From the NCBI GenBank assembly GCA_947496535.1, contig CANMDE010000003.1:620001-684000 (forward strand): DNA of 64,000 nt, in the 5' to 3' direction. Of this stretch, positions 51,555 through 60,223 are shown piece by piece. A program made the translations under genes and the position numbers. Within the stretch, counting starts at the first letter, position 1. Each line of letters starts with the position of its first letter. The notes beneath the pieces are model-generated. The model searched no databases. It saw nothing but the letters and a program-made list of their open reading frames with translations, and was not told the DNA's origin. Source of the DNA: an uncultured Paracoccaceae bacterium (GTDB taxonomy: Bacteria > Pseudomonadota > Alphaproteobacteria > Rhodobacterales > Rhodobacteraceae).

Positions 51555-51586
51555 GCTTTAGCCTATTGGGTATACCCTACAGTCAA
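51555..51586 (-). promoter_or_regulatory. MerR-type promoter with stretched spacer and palindromic operator
   Basis: On the minus strand TTGACT (-35) and TAAAGC (-10) are separated by 20 bp, and GGGTATACCC, a perfect palindrome, lies within the spacer (51568-51577). This is the arrangement that MerR proteins activate by untwisting DNA. It precedes the CHRD gene and faces the merR gene. Confidence 0.6.
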
Positions 51587-51607
51587 GCACTAATATGAGG
51601 TCGCCCT

Positions 51608-52003
51608 ATGATGATTGGTGAACTTGCAAAGCGATCCGGTTTGTCGAAGGACGGCTTGCGTCATTATGAGGCGCTTGGCCTTATTCACTCCAGTCCGGTG
51701 GCGGCCGGAACGCGAACATATCGCATTTATGACGACACGACGCTGGAAAGGCTCTCTCTCATCTCTCTCGCCAAGCGGTTGGGTTTTAAGCTGAGAGAAC
51801 TCACTGAGCCGTTGGATCGGCTGTTTTCCGATACAGTTTCGCGAGAGGAACGCGCCCAGATCATTTCCGAAAAGGTGGCGGAGGTGGATATCAAGATTGA
51901 GGAACTCAAAGTTGCGCGCGATCTGCTCGCTGCGTTCATGATAAAGCCCGACAAGGAAATCATGGATGCAATGTTGAAAGATATGGGGCTTTGGCTGGAG
52001 TGA
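51608..52003 (+). CDS. MerR family transcriptional regulator
   Basis: 131 residues. The winged helix starts MIGELAKRSGLSKDGLRHYE and continues to GFKLRELTEPLDRLF; a dimerisation coiled coil and short C-terminal region follow. No metal-binding Cys is visible, so it probably senses something other than a metal. A MerR-type promoter lies directly upstream on the opposite strand, so it likely controls the CHRD and carotenoid genes and perhaps itself. Confidence 0.83.
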   Translation: MMIGELAKRSGLSKDGLRHYEALGLIHSSPVAAGTRTYRIYDDTTLERLSLISLAKRLGFKLRELTEPLDRLFSDTVSREERAQIISEKVAEVDIKIEELKVARDLLAAFMIKPDKEIMDAMLKDMGLWLE

Positions 52004-52092
52004 AAATCGCGGCCAACGTCACTTGTTCAGTTAACAAATACTCATCTTTGAAAAAGCTGCGAGCGGCAAATTGATAGCCGCCGCTGTCGCAA

Positions 52093-52119
52093 AAGGTCCC
52101 GGCGCGGGGCCGGGACCTT
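52093..52119 (-). terminator. Rho-independent terminator after fadB
   Basis: AAGGTCCCGGC and GCCGGGACCTT form a perfect 11-bp stem with a 5-base loop, 10 bp beyond the fadB stop codon; on the minus strand TTTTGC follows. It ends the GST-fadA-fadB operon. Confidence 0.75.
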
Positions 52120-52128
52120 GGTTAGCTT

Positions 52129-54324
52129 TTAGGCCGCTTTTGCTTGCTGCCCGAACCGTTTGTAGAACTCCTGACCCTTGTCCGCCATTTCGCGCAGCAG
52201 GTCTGGCGTTTTGAAACGCTCACCGAATTCGGCTGTCAGTTGATCGCAGCGCTCAGCAGCATATGGCGCGCCGATGATGTCCAGCCAGCTGAATGGGCCT
52301 CCGGACCAAGGTGCGAAGCCCCAGCCTAGGATCGCACCGACGTCGCCTTCGCGGATGTCTTCCAACACGCCTTCTTCAAGTGCGCGGACGGCTTCGAGGG
52401 TTTGCGCGAAGAGCAGGCGGTGTTGAACCGTGGTCAGGTCGGGTTGGTCCTCGGCAGTTGGGTATTGCGCGGCAAGACCTTCCCATAGACCTTCGCGTTT
52501 GCCCTTCTCGTCATAGGCGTAGAAGCCGGCGTTCGATTTGCGGCCCAGACGTTCCTGATCGAACATCCAGAACAGCACTTCGTCCACTTCGCCGTCGGGG
52601 TAGGCGTCGCCCATGGCTGCTTTGGTCGCCTTGGCGATTTTCACGCCCAGATCGACGGAAGTTTCATCAACAAGCTGTAGCGGGCCCAGCGGCATGCCGA
52701 CCAGCTTGGCTGCGTTTTCGATCAGCGCGGGTTCCACACCTTCCTTCACCATCCGAATACCTTCGTTGATGTAAGGAATGATGCAGCGGTTGGCGTAGAA
52801 GAACCGTTCGTCGTTGACGACAATCGGTGTTTTCTTGATCTGACGCACATAGTCGAGTGCTTTGGCGACGGCTACAGGCCCGGTTTCCTTGCCTTTGATG
52901 ATCTCGACCAGCAGCATCTTGTCGACGGGCGAGAAGAAGTGGATGCCGATGAATTTTTCAGGGTCGTTGGACGCCTTGGCCAGTTCCGTGATCGGCAGGG
53001 TCGAGGTGTTGGTGGCAAAGATACAGTCAGGGCCGGTGACGGCCTGTACTTTGGCGGTGACTTCGGCTTTGACGCCCACGTCTTCGAACACCGCTTCGAC
53101 GATCAGATCGCAGCCTTCAAGGGCAGCATAGTCGGTCGTGGCGTTGATCAGGCCAAGCACGGCCTCTTTCTTTTCCTCGGTGACCTTCTTGCGGGCGATG
53201 CCCTTGTCCAGATGGGCCGTGGTGTAGGATTTCCCTTTATCGGCAGCCTCTTGCGTGCTGTCGATCAGGACCACCTGAATGCCCGCGAGGGCAGAGACCA
53301 GCGAGATACCGGCACCCATCATGCCTGCACCGATGACGCCCACTTTCTTGACCTTCTGGTCGGGGGCTTCGGGGCGGTTGGCGCCTTTTTCCAGCGCTTC
53401 CTTGTTGATGAACAGGCTGCGGATCATGGCAGAGGATGACGGGTTCATCAGGACGTTGGTGAACCAGCGGGCCTCGATCTTGAGCGCCTGATCGAAGGGC
53501 ACCAGTGCGCCTTCGTAGACCGCAGACAGCAGTGCTTTGGCGGCAGGGTAGACGCCTTGGGTCTTGCCGTTCACCATTGCTGAGGCACCAACGAAGGTCA
53601 TAAAGCCAGCGGGGTGGTAGGGCGCGCCACCGGGCATCTTATAGCCCTTTTCATCCCATGGTTTGACGATTTTTGGCTCTGATAGGACCCATTCCTTGGC
53701 TTTGGCGATGAGTTCATCTGCTGGGACGACTTCGTCGATGACGCCAGCTGCCATGGCTTTCTTGGGGTCGTTCAACTTGCCTTCAAGCAGTAGTGGCGAT
53801 GCGGCCATCGCACCCAGTTTGCGGACAAGACGTGTCGTGCCACCGCCACCGGGGAAGATGCCGACCATGATTTCGGGCAGGCCGATCTTGGCCTTTGGGT
53901 TGTCGGCAGCAAAGATGCGGTGACAGGCCAGTGGGACCTCGAGACCTATGCCCAGTGCCGTGCCGGGCAGGGCGGCGGCGATGGGCTTGCCGCCCTTGTT
54001 GGTCTTTGGGTCCATGCCCGCGCGTTCGACTTTGCGCAGCATGTGGTGGCCCGCCATGGTGAAATCAAACAGACCCTGTGCTGGGTTGTCGCCGCTTTCG
54101 TCGCGGATGCTGGCCAAGACGTTCAGGTCCATGCCGCCGGCGAATGTATCCTTGCCGGATGTGATGATGATGCCTTTGATCGCATCATCGGCCAGCGCGT
54201 CATCGACCAGATCGCTGAGCAATGCCATGGAATCCCGGCTCATTACGTTCATGGATTTGCCAACGGTGTCCCACGTGATGATGGCGACGCCGTCTGCGTC
54301 TTTCTGCATGGTAAAGTCGGTCAT
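52129..54324 (-). CDS. fadB: 3-hydroxyacyl-CoA dehydrogenase/enoyl-CoA hydratase fusion (FadB/FadJ-like)
   Basis: 731 residues. The N-terminal crotonase domain (about 1-190) has GMDLNVLAS, a VPLACHRIFAADNPKAKIGL core and GIFPGGGGTTRL. The NAD domain begins VGVIGAGMMGAGISLVSALA near 330, with IFATNTSTLPITELA and IGIHFFSPVDKMLLVEII. The C-terminal 3HCDH domain fills the rest. It catalyses hydration and oxidation steps of beta-oxidation. AGGA precedes the ATG at 54324. It is the last gene of an operon with fadA and the tandem NTF2-like protein. Confidence 0.92.
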   Translation of the reverse strand: MTDFTMQKDADGVAIITWDTVGKSMNVMSRDSMALLSDLVDDALADDAIKGIIITSGKDTFAGGMDLNVLASIRDESGDNPAQGLFDFTMAGHHMLRKVERAGMDPKTNKGGKPIAAALPGTALGIGLEVPLACHRIFAADNPKAKIGLPEIMVGIFPGGGGTTRLVRKLGAMAASPLLLEGKLNDPKKAMAAGVIDEVVPADELIAKAKEWVLSEPKIVKPWDEKGYKMPGGAPYHPAGFMTFVGASAMVNGKTQGVYPAAKALLSAVYEGALVPFDQALKIEARWFTNVLMNPSSSAMIRSLFINKEALEKGANRPEAPDQKVKKVGVIGAGMMGAGISLVSALAGIQVVLIDSTQEAADKGKSYTTAHLDKGIARKKVTEEKKEAVLGLINATTDYAALEGCDLIVEAVFEDVGVKAEVTAKVQAVTGPDCIFATNTSTLPITELAKASNDPEKFIGIHFFSPVDKMLLVEIIKGKETGPVAVAKALDYVRQIKKTPIVVNDERFFYANRCIIPYINEGIRMVKEGVEPALIENAAKLVGMPLGPLQLVDETSVDLGVKIAKATKAAMGDAYPDGEVDEVLFWMFDQERLGRKSNAGFYAYDEKGKREGLWEGLAAQYPTAEDQPDLTTVQHRLLFAQTLEAVRALEEGVLEDIREGDVGAILGWGFAPWSGGPFSWLDIIGAPYAAERCDQLTAEFGERFKTPDLLREMADKGQEFYKRFGQQAKAA

Positions 54325-54335
54325 GAGGGGTCCTT

Positions 54336-55244
54336 TCAGGAATCAATATTGAGGTCGGGGAGGCGGGGTTCAGGCGACACCCGCGTCCAGAGATGGAAGT
54401 TGTCGGAATTGTTCTGAATCGCGTGGGCGGCATGTGTTTCGCGCCACGCGCCGTCTGTATCGCGGATCAGGCGCAATCGGTTGGGATAGGGTGTAACGAT
54501 TCGTTTGCCGTCGTGAATCCAGTCGCTTTCGTGGATGCCCCTGATTTCGTCCTTGCCGTAGAAACTGGCCTCGCGGACGGTGCGGATCAGATGGGTCACG
54601 CCTTGCTGTTTGTAACTTCCCGCAACGCGTTCGAACACCGATTTCAAGTGCTCTGCTGTGGCAATTTCGACAACATCTGTTTCGGTTGTAATGGTTAGCG
54701 GCAGGCTGATCCGGTTAAGAAATTGCGGAAAGTCATCGCGGATCATCGCATCGGCCAATGTATCCACATGGTCTTGGTAGATCGCCATGGCAGCTGGATC
54801 TTTGCGACTGACACCATGAATTGCTTGGGCCTGCGGATTGTCATCGTCCAGAGCATAGTCTGACGATGCAATCTGCCAGACACCATCCGTCCGTTCGAGA
54901 ACGGAATAGACGGGGTAGGGCGGCACAAGGGGTTCACCATCCACGAGGATATGGCTGGTGTGGGTCGCCCGCACTGTGTCCAGGTCGTCGAATTCGGCCG
55001 CTTCGCAGATCCGATTCAGTTCTGTCACCCCAAGCGATTGGTAGTAGTCGCACATATGCTCAAAAACGGCCTGCAATTCGTCAGGTGTATTGAGCGTGAT
55101 GCGGGTCTGGGACGTGGTCATGAATTGCGGCAACTTGAATGCACGGGCCAAGCTGTCGAAATCCCGTTGCATGAGGGCATTTGCCGTCATGTCCAACAGG
55201 TATTCCGACACCTCGCGCGCCGTGTGTAGTTCAGGTTGCCGCAT
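54336..55244 (-). CDS. Tandem NTF2/SnoaL-like protein within the beta-oxidation operon
   Basis: 302 residues made of two copies of one domain (about residues 12-132 and 155-280). Matching elements recur in order: a helix before RDF, TTSQTRITLNTPDELQAVF against ATAEHLKSVFERV, GVTELNR against GVTHLIR, VPPYPVYSVLERTDGVWQI against VTPYPNRLRLIRDTDGAWRE. The fold resembles NTF2/SnoaL-like proteins, which are often enzymes or binding modules for hydrophobic ligands. Gaps of 6 and 11 bp join it to fadA and fadB. A role on acyl-CoA or related ligands is inferred; no family name is assigned. Confidence 0.65.
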   Translation of the reverse strand: MRQPELHTAREVSEYLLDMTANALMQRDFDSLARAFKLPQFMTTSQTRITLNTPDELQAVFEHMCDYYQSLGVTELNRICEAAEFDDLDTVRATHTSHILVDGEPLVPPYPVYSVLERTDGVWQIASSDYALDDDNPQAQAIHGVSRKDPAAMAIYQDHVDTLADAMIRDDFPQFLNRISLPLTITTETDVVEIATAEHLKSVFERVAGSYKQQGVTHLIRTVREASFYGKDEIRGIHESDWIHDGKRIVTPYPNRLRLIRDTDGAWRETHAAHAIQNNSDNFHLWTRVSPEPRLPDLNIDS

Positions 55245-55250
55245 TAGGCT

Positions 55251-56462
55251 TTAGACCCGCTCGATGATGGTTGCCGCACCCATGCCGGATGCGATGCAAA
55301 GTGTGGCGAGACCGGTGCCTTTGCCGGTGCGTTCCAACTCGTCTAGCAGCGTGCCGATGATGATCGCGCCCGTGGCACCCAGCGGGTGGCCCATGGCGAT
55401 GGAGCCGCCATTGACGTTGACTTTGCTGTCATCGACGTCGAACGCCTGCATGAAACGCAGCACAACTGATGCGAAGGCTTCGTTGACTTCGAACAGGTCA
55501 ATATCGCTGATGCTCATGCCGCTATCGGCCATGATCTTCTCGGTCACGGGGACCGGGCCGGTCAGCATGATTGTCGGGTCGGTTCCGATCTTTGCGGTGG
55601 CCTTGATCACCGCGCGCGGCTTGATGCCCATCGCCTCGCCGTATTCCTTGGAGCCGATCAGGACACCTGCGGCGCCATCCACGATACCGGACGAGTTCCC
55701 GGCGTGGTGGATATGGTTGATCCGCTCCAGATGCGGGTACTTCATCAGGGCGATCTTGTCGAAGCCGGGCATGACCTCGCCCATCGCCTGGAAGGCGGGG
55801 TTGAGTGAGCCAAGCGTCTGCATGTCTGTGCCGGGGCGCATGTATTCATCATGATCAAGGATCGGCAGGCCGTTGACGTCTTTCACCGTGACAATAGATT
55901 TGGCGAAACGCTTATCATCCCACGCGGCCTTTGCGCGCTTTTGGCTTTCCATGGCCAACTGGTCGGCATCGTCACGGCTGAAGCCATATTCAGTGGCAAT
56001 GATGTCAGCCGAGATACCCTGTGGGACAAAATAAGTGTCCATGGCAATCGACGGATCAACCGCAATCGCGGCACCATCAGAGCCCATGGCCACGCGGCCC
56101 ATCATTTCAACGCCACCGGCGATGTATGCCTGACCCGCGCCGCCCTTAACCTGGTTTGCGGCTAGGTTGACGGCCTCCATGCCAGAGGCGCAGAAGCGGT
56201 TGATCGCAAGACCGGGAATAGACTGGTCGAGATCAGAGGCCAGCACAGCGGTCCGCGCAAGGCAGCCGCCCTGTTCGCCAACCTGGGTCACGTTGCCCCA
56301 GATCACGTCTTCCACGGCATGACCGTCAAGCCCGTTGCGGTCTTTCAGTTCGTTCAGAACGCCAGCTGACAGGCGTGCAGATGTCACCTCGTGCAGGCTG
56401 CCGTCCTTGCGGCCTTTGCCGCGCGGGGTGCGGACGGCGTCGTAGATATAGGCTTCGGTCAT
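55251..56462 (-). CDS. fadA: Acetyl-CoA C-acyltransferase (thiolase, FadA-like)
   Basis: 403 residues. The acyl-accepting Cys is in NRFCASGMEAVNLAA near residue 90, the catalytic His in MGHPLGATGA near 350 and the second Cys in TLCIASGMGAATII near 390. It cleaves 3-ketoacyl-CoA with CoA in beta-oxidation. AGAGGA precedes the ATG at 56462. Only 3 bp separate it from the small gene upstream. Confidence 0.92.
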   Translation of the reverse strand: MTEAYIYDAVRTPRGKGRKDGSLHEVTSARLSAGVLNELKDRNGLDGHAVEDVIWGNVTQVGEQGGCLARTAVLASDLDQSIPGLAINRFCASGMEAVNLAANQVKGGAGQAYIAGGVEMMGRVAMGSDGAAIAVDPSIAMDTYFVPQGISADIIATEYGFSRDDADQLAMESQKRAKAAWDDKRFAKSIVTVKDVNGLPILDHDEYMRPGTDMQTLGSLNPAFQAMGEVMPGFDKIALMKYPHLERINHIHHAGNSSGIVDGAAGVLIGSKEYGEAMGIKPRAVIKATAKIGTDPTIMLTGPVPVTEKIMADSGMSISDIDLFEVNEAFASVVLRFMQAFDVDDSKVNVNGGSIAMGHPLGATGAIIIGTLLDELERTGKGTGLATLCIASGMGAATIIERV

Positions 56463-56465
56463 TGG

Positions 56466-56696
56466 TTAGGTCCTCTGCTCCATTGTCAGGATATATTCGA
56501 TTGCGCGGTGAAGCTCTTTCAGATCTTCGGTTTCAAGGATGACGGAGTCACTCTCGCCATGATGTGTGAAGGTGAACGATCCGGCACGACGGCCCGAAAC
56601 GGGCCGCATCACGAGGTTGTGTGCCATGCCGCCGCCCCTGAAGATCGGATCACCGACTGGTTCGCCATAAAACAACTTCTGTAGAAATCGTTTCAT
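56466..56696 (-). CDS. Small hypothetical protein in the fad operon
   Basis: 76 residues, soluble, starting MKRFLQKLFYGEPVGDPIF, with MAHNLVMRPVSGRRAGSFTF and a C-terminal LKELHRAIEYILTME helix. I do not recognise the family. The gene lies 5 bp after GST and 3 bp before fadA on the same strand, so translation coupling is likely. The codon use resembles its neighbours. Confidence 0.62.
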   Translation of the reverse strand: MKRFLQKLFYGEPVGDPIFRGGGMAHNLVMRPVSGRRAGSFTFTHHGESDSVILETEDLKELHRAIEYILTMEQRT

Positions 56697-56701
56697 CGGT
56701 T

Positions 56702-57340
56702 TTATTTGCTTCCTCTGTTTGGCAGTCCACGCTGCATCAGATCATAGGGGTGTTTCCAACCGGGCTGGGCGGCGATGGCGTCGAGCCAGCGGTCGATGTT
56801 CGGGTACGCTTTGCGGTCGAAGTTGAAATCTTCGGGGTAGTAGAGATAGCTGCAGCAGGCGATATCGGCGATGGTGAGATCGTCGCTGGCGAGCCAGTTG
56901 CGGCCCTCAAGATGGGTGTTGAGCGTTTTCAACGCGCCCGCGAGACGGCCTGAAAGAAAGGCGATCACATCCGCGTTGCGTTTTTCCTCGGGCAAGAAGT
57001 TCATGATGAAACGCAAGGGGCCGGCCACGCTGGACACCTTGTGGTTGTCAAAGAACATCCAGCGGAGCACTTCGCGGCGTTCGGCAGCGGATTTGCCGCC
57101 GAGCTTGCCGGTTTTGGAGCTGATATAGTCCTGAATGACGCCCGATTGGGTCAGGATCGTATCGCCATCTTCAAGCACTGGTGCTTCGCCCATGATGTTG
57201 AGGGCCAGGAATTCCGGAGTGCGGGTGCCGCCGTTGAAGAAATCAACGAAAACCGGCTCCCACGCTTCGTCAGCAAGTGTCAGGGTCAGGGCAGCCTTGT
57301 AGGAATGGCCGCTTTCGCCGAAGCAATGAAGTTTCATCAT
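56702..57340 (-). CDS. Glutathione S-transferase family protein
   Basis: 212 residues. The thioredoxin-like N-terminal domain contains FGESGHSYKAALTLTL, and the cis-Pro/glutathione site reads EAPVLEDGDTILTQSGVI. The all-helical C-terminal domain includes the N-capping motif LTIADIACCSYLYY. It could conjugate glutathione or act as an isomerase. A GGAGGGGG ribosome site fits the ATG at 57340. It heads the fad operon downstream of a 330-bp gap. Confidence 0.82.
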   Translation of the reverse strand: MMKLHCFGESGHSYKAALTLTLADEAWEPVFVDFFNGGTRTPEFLALNIMGEAPVLEDGDTILTQSGVIQDYISSKTGKLGGKSAAERREVLRWMFFDNHKVSSVAGPLRFIMNFLPEEKRNADVIAFLSGRLAGALKTLNTHLEGRNWLASDDLTIADIACCSYLYYPEDFNFDRKAYPNIDRWLDAIAAQPGWKHPYDLMQRGLPNRGSK

Positions 57341-57388
57341 GGTGTGCCCCCTCCCAAGGGCCGGTTTTTATTTCAACCGACGGGCTTT

Positions 57389-57410
57389 GAGTTTTTTTGC
57401 CAAGATGAAG
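57389..57410 (+). repeat. Partial copy of the terminator-like repeat, inverted
   Basis: GAGTTTTTTTGCCAAGATGA and the next two bases match the T-run and tail part of the 39-bp repeat, in the opposite orientation to 57544-57582. The stem is not conserved. It lies in the same 330-bp gap. Confidence 0.45.
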
Positions 57411-57543
57411 AATGAGCCTGGCGCCCTAAAGGATACGTTAACCATATTCGCGAAGGTTGTAAGAGCGCCAATAGCTGGAGAGCGACTTGGCGTCCAAGGT
57501 GAAGCCCCGGTTCAAGCATTTGGGCCGGGGTGGAGCTTTCGCC

Positions 57544-57582
57544 CTTCATCTTGGCCCAAAAACTCCCGCCGGAGGCTCCCCA
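57544..57582 (-). repeat. 39-bp terminator-like repeat, copy B
   Basis: Differs from the copy at 26079-26117 by two bases of 39. On the minus strand a short CTCC/GGAG stem is followed by a T-run and a conserved GGCCAAGATGAAG tail. It lies between the acyl-CoA dehydrogenase gene and the GST gene, downstream of the former, and probably ends its transcript. Confidence 0.6.
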
Positions 57583-57646
57583 AATCACCTGAAATCCCTT
57601 CGCATGATGTCTGGCATCCTTATTCAGCTTACATAAGGCTGGGTAG

Positions 57647-57664
57647 GGTGGGTTTTAACCCACC
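57647..57664 (-). repeat. Palindrome GGTGGGTT-TT-AACCCACC after acyl-CoA dehydrogenase gene
   Basis: Perfect 8-bp arms with a 2-base loop, 6 bp beyond the stop codon. The core with its GTAGGG flank looks like an intergenic palindromic repeat. No U-tract follows on the minus strand; it may protect the 3' end. Confidence 0.5.
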
Positions 57665-57670
57665 TCACCT

Positions 57671-59449
57671 TTAGAAGTTTGCTGCTTCCAGCGCCATCAC
57701 AGTGTCGGCACCAGTGTTGATGCGCGCCAGATGCATGGATGTCGCCGGTAGCTGACGCGCCATGTAGTAGCGGCCGGTGGCGATCTTGGTCTCGTAGAAT
57801 TCGGTGTCGGATGCACCGCCTTCCAGAGCTTCCATTGCGGCTTTGGCCATACGTGCCCACATCAGCCCAAGGCAGACATGGCCCATCATGTGCATGAAGT
57901 CGTAGGAGCCGGACAGTGCGTTATTGGGGTTGGTCATGCCGTTTTGCATGAAGTACATGCCCGCCGCCTGCAGATCCTTGGATGCAGCTTTCAGTGGTTC
58001 GAGGAAGTCAGCTTTCAGCGCTTCGTTGCCTTCGTTTTCCTTGATGAAGGTTTTGACCATCTCGAAGAACGCCATGACGTGCTTGCCGCCATCCTGTGCC
58101 AGCTTCCGGCCCACAAGGTCAAGCGCCTGAACGCCGTTGGCCCCTTCGTAGATCATGGCGATCCGGGCGTCGCGGGCGAATTGGGACATGCCCCATTCTT
58201 CGATATAGCCGTGCCCGCCATAGACCTGCTGGGCTGCGATCGCATTTTCGAAACCTTTGTCGGTCAGGAAACCCTTGATCACGGGTGTCATCAAAGAGAT
58301 CAGGCCGTCCGCGTCTTCGTCTTTGTTCTTGTGTGCCCGGTCGATGAGTGTGGCACCCCAGAAGGTGAACGCGCGCGCGCCTTCGACAAAGCTTTTTTGA
58401 TCCATCAGGTTACGGCGGATGTCGGGATGCACAATCAGCGGATCGGCAGGGCCATCGGGGTTTTTGGCGCCTGTGACATCGCGGCCCTGAAGACGATCAT
58501 TCGCGTATGCGACGGCGTTTTGATAAGCCGCCTCTGCCTGCGCATAGCCTTGCAGGCCCACCCCCAGACGCGCCTCGTTCATCATCACGAACATGGCCCG
58601 CATGCCTTTATGTTCTTCGCCGATAAGGAAGCCCTTGGCCTCGTCGTAGTTCATCACACAGGTCGAGTTGCCGTGAATGCCCATTTTCTCTTCGATCTTG
58701 CCGACGGACACACCGTTGCGGGCACCAAGGCTGCCGTCTTCGTTCACGATGAATTTGGGCACGATAAAGAGACTGACGCCTTTGATCCCTTCGGGACCGC
58801 CGGGGATTTTGGCCAGAACCAGGTGGATCACGTTGTCGGACATGTCGTGATCACCGGCGGAGATGAAAATCTTCTGACCGGACACGGCATAGCTGCCGTC
58901 TTCTTGTGGAACTGCCTTGGTCCGCATCAGCCCCAGATCGGTACCGCAATGCGGTTCTGTCAGGTTCATGGTGCCTGTCCATTCGCAAGATGCGAGCTTG
59001 GGCAGGTAGGTGTCTTTTTGTGCTTCGGACCCGTGTTCCAGAATGGCGGAGTAGGCCCCGTGGGTCAGGCCCTGATACATGTTGAACGCCATGTTGGACG
59101 ACACGAAAGGTTCGTTAACGGCCGTATGCATGATGTAGGGCAGGCCTTGACCGCCATATTGTTCGGCCGCGTCCAAAGCTGTCCAGCCGCCTTCTTTCAT
59201 CTGCTCGAAGGCTTCCTTGAAACCGGTTGGCGTGCGGACCACGCCGTTTTCCAGAACACAGCCTTCAGTGTCACCGACGACATTGAGGGGAGCGAGAACC
59301 TCACTGGCGACTTTGCCTGCTTCTTCTAACACAGCACTGGTAAAATCCCGGTCAAGGTCCGCGTAACCGGCGACATCCTGTTCGCTTACTTTCAGCAGAT
59401 CGTGCAGTACGAACTGATAGTCCTTGGTTGGTGCTGTGTATGTGGGCAT
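57671..59449 (-). CDS. Acyl-CoA dehydrogenase with C-terminal extension (DmdC/AcdA type)
   Basis: 592 residues, longer than the 380-residue standard because of an additional C-terminal domain (about 460-592). FAD/substrate motifs are [20 protein letters not shown] and [16 protein letters not shown]; the catalytic Glu is in [11 protein letters not shown]. Members of this long subgroup include methylmercaptopropionyl-CoA dehydrogenase (DmdC) of roseobacters, but many act on other acyl-CoAs. It follows the first merR gene by 43 bp, so it is probably cotranscribed and controlled by it. Confidence 0.88.
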   Translation of the reverse strand: MPTYTAPTKDYQFVLHDLLKVSEQDVAGYADLDRDFTSAVLEEAGKVASEVLAPLNVVGDTEGCVLENGVVRTPTGFKEAFEQMKEGGWTALDAAEQYGGQGLPYIMHTAVNEPFVSSNMAFNMYQGLTHGAYSAILEHGSEAQKDTYLPKLASCEWTGTMNLTEPHCGTDLGLMRTKAVPQEDGSYAVSGQKIFISAGDHDMSDNVIHLVLAKIPGGPEGIKGVSLFIVPKFIVNEDGSLGARNGVSVGKIEEKMGIHGNSTCVMNYDEAKGFLIGEEHKGMRAMFVMMNEARLGVGLQGYAQAEAAYQNAVAYANDRLQGRDVTGAKNPDGPADPLIVHPDIRRNLMDQKSFVEGARAFTFWGATLIDRAHKNKDEDADGLISLMTPVIKGFLTDKGFENAIAAQQVYGGHGYIEEWGMSQFARDARIAMIYEGANGVQALDLVGRKLAQDGGKHVMAFFEMVKTFIKENEGNEALKADFLEPLKAASKDLQAAGMYFMQNGMTNPNNALSGSYDFMHMMGHVCLGLMWARMAKAAMEALEGGASDTEFYETKIATGRYYMARQLPATSMHLARINTGADTVMALEAANF

Positions 59450-59492
59450 GTGGTCTCTCTCCCTTAGATCGGCGTGTGACCGTCGTGGCGTG

Positions 59493-59891
59493 TTACGCCG
59501 CGACGGATGTGTCTGTATTCAGTCTGGCCAATTGCTTTTCGCCCCAGGCCATTTGTGTTTTCAGTTCTGTGATGGCTTGTTCCAGCTCGGCTTTCTGGGC
59601 TTCCATGTCTGCCAGATGTTTCTGTGCCATCTCATAGGTCTTCGCCAATTGTGCGGTTTCGCCGTTCTCCATGTGGTAAAGGTCCAGCAGCTGCCGAATT
59701 TCTTCGAGGCTGAAGCCGAATCTTTTTCCGCGCAAAATGAGCTCTAGGCGTACCCGGTCACGTTTGGTGAACAGGCGCTTCTGGCCCTCACGGATTGGGA
59801 ACAAGAGCTCCTTTGCTTCATAAAAACGAAGTGTTCGTGGTGTCACGTCATACTTCTCGCACATCTGTCGTATTGTTAACTTGGCCGTCAT
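59493..59891 (-). CDS. MerR family transcriptional regulator (LiuR-like), copy 1
   Basis: 132 residues. The helix-turn-helix is [20 protein letters not shown], the wing holds [20 protein letters not shown], then [18 protein letters not shown] and a coiled coil. No metal-binding Cys is present. It resembles the regulators of leucine/isovalerate and fatty acid oxidation in proteobacteria (LiuR type). The ATG at 59891 gives family length. The acyl-CoA dehydrogenase gene follows 43 bp later. A paralogue lies 330 bp upstream. Confidence 0.82.
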   Translation of the reverse strand: MTAKLTIRQMCEKYDVTPRTLRFYEAKELLFPIREGQKRLFTKRDRVRLELILRGKRFGFSLEEIRQLLDLYHMENGETAQLAKTYEMAQKHLADMEAQKAELEQAITELKTQMAWGEKQLARLNTDTSVAA

Positions 59892-59968
59892 CTTCACTAA
59901 TCCTCTTATGCGTGGTTGAGTGCCGCGCATCTGCGGATTTGGATATCATCCTACAAGGAAAGCGGAAG

Positions 59969-59984
59969 TTGACGTAAACGTAAC
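59969..59984. promoter_or_regulatory. LiuR-like operator ahead of merR copy 1
   Basis: TTGACGTAAACGTAAC is a partial inverted repeat around ACGT-AA-ACGT, similar in form to the operators known for LiuR-type MerR proteins. It overlaps a CGTAACGTG word at 59979-59987 that recurs at 60613-60621 ahead of the second merR gene. Confidence 0.45.
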
Positions 59985-60022
59985 GTGGCGTCATTTCAGG
60001 GTTGACGAAAGGTCAGCAAATT

Positions 60023-60042
60023 TTGCGCCCCTTCAGGCGCAA
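60023..60042. terminator. Stem-loop with T-run in the merR-merR gap
   Basis: TTGCGCC and GGCGCAA form a perfect 7-bp stem with a 6-base loop; TTTTAT follows on the plus strand. It lies about 180 bp beyond the second merR gene stop and before the promoter of the first. The rest of this gap (59892-60223) holds no supported gene. Confidence 0.45.
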
Positions 60043-60223
60043 TTTTATAAGAGGGAAGATCAGCCGGGTTTTCCCCGTAGGTCTTATTTATAACGTTTTT
60101 GGGACTCAGTTAACGCGTCAGATTGTGGCGGCTGCCGTCGGGTGGTTTGTCTGGATTTGTCCTATGGTCGGACGCATAATGACAGCGATGTGAACGGAAC
60201 CGGCATCGTCCCGCTTCATAAAG

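Noticed and set aside
57878..59329. Long plus-strand frame of 483 codons opposite the acyl-CoA dehydrogenase
   Set aside because: It is an antisense shadow: the minus-strand gene has full family motifs, and the plus frame has His/Phe-rich composition typical of reverse frames of GC-rich genes and no ribosome site.
60002..60193. Plus frame of 63 codons between the two merR genes
   Set aside because: Covers a terminator-like stem-loop, lacks a ribosome site and has no recognisable content.
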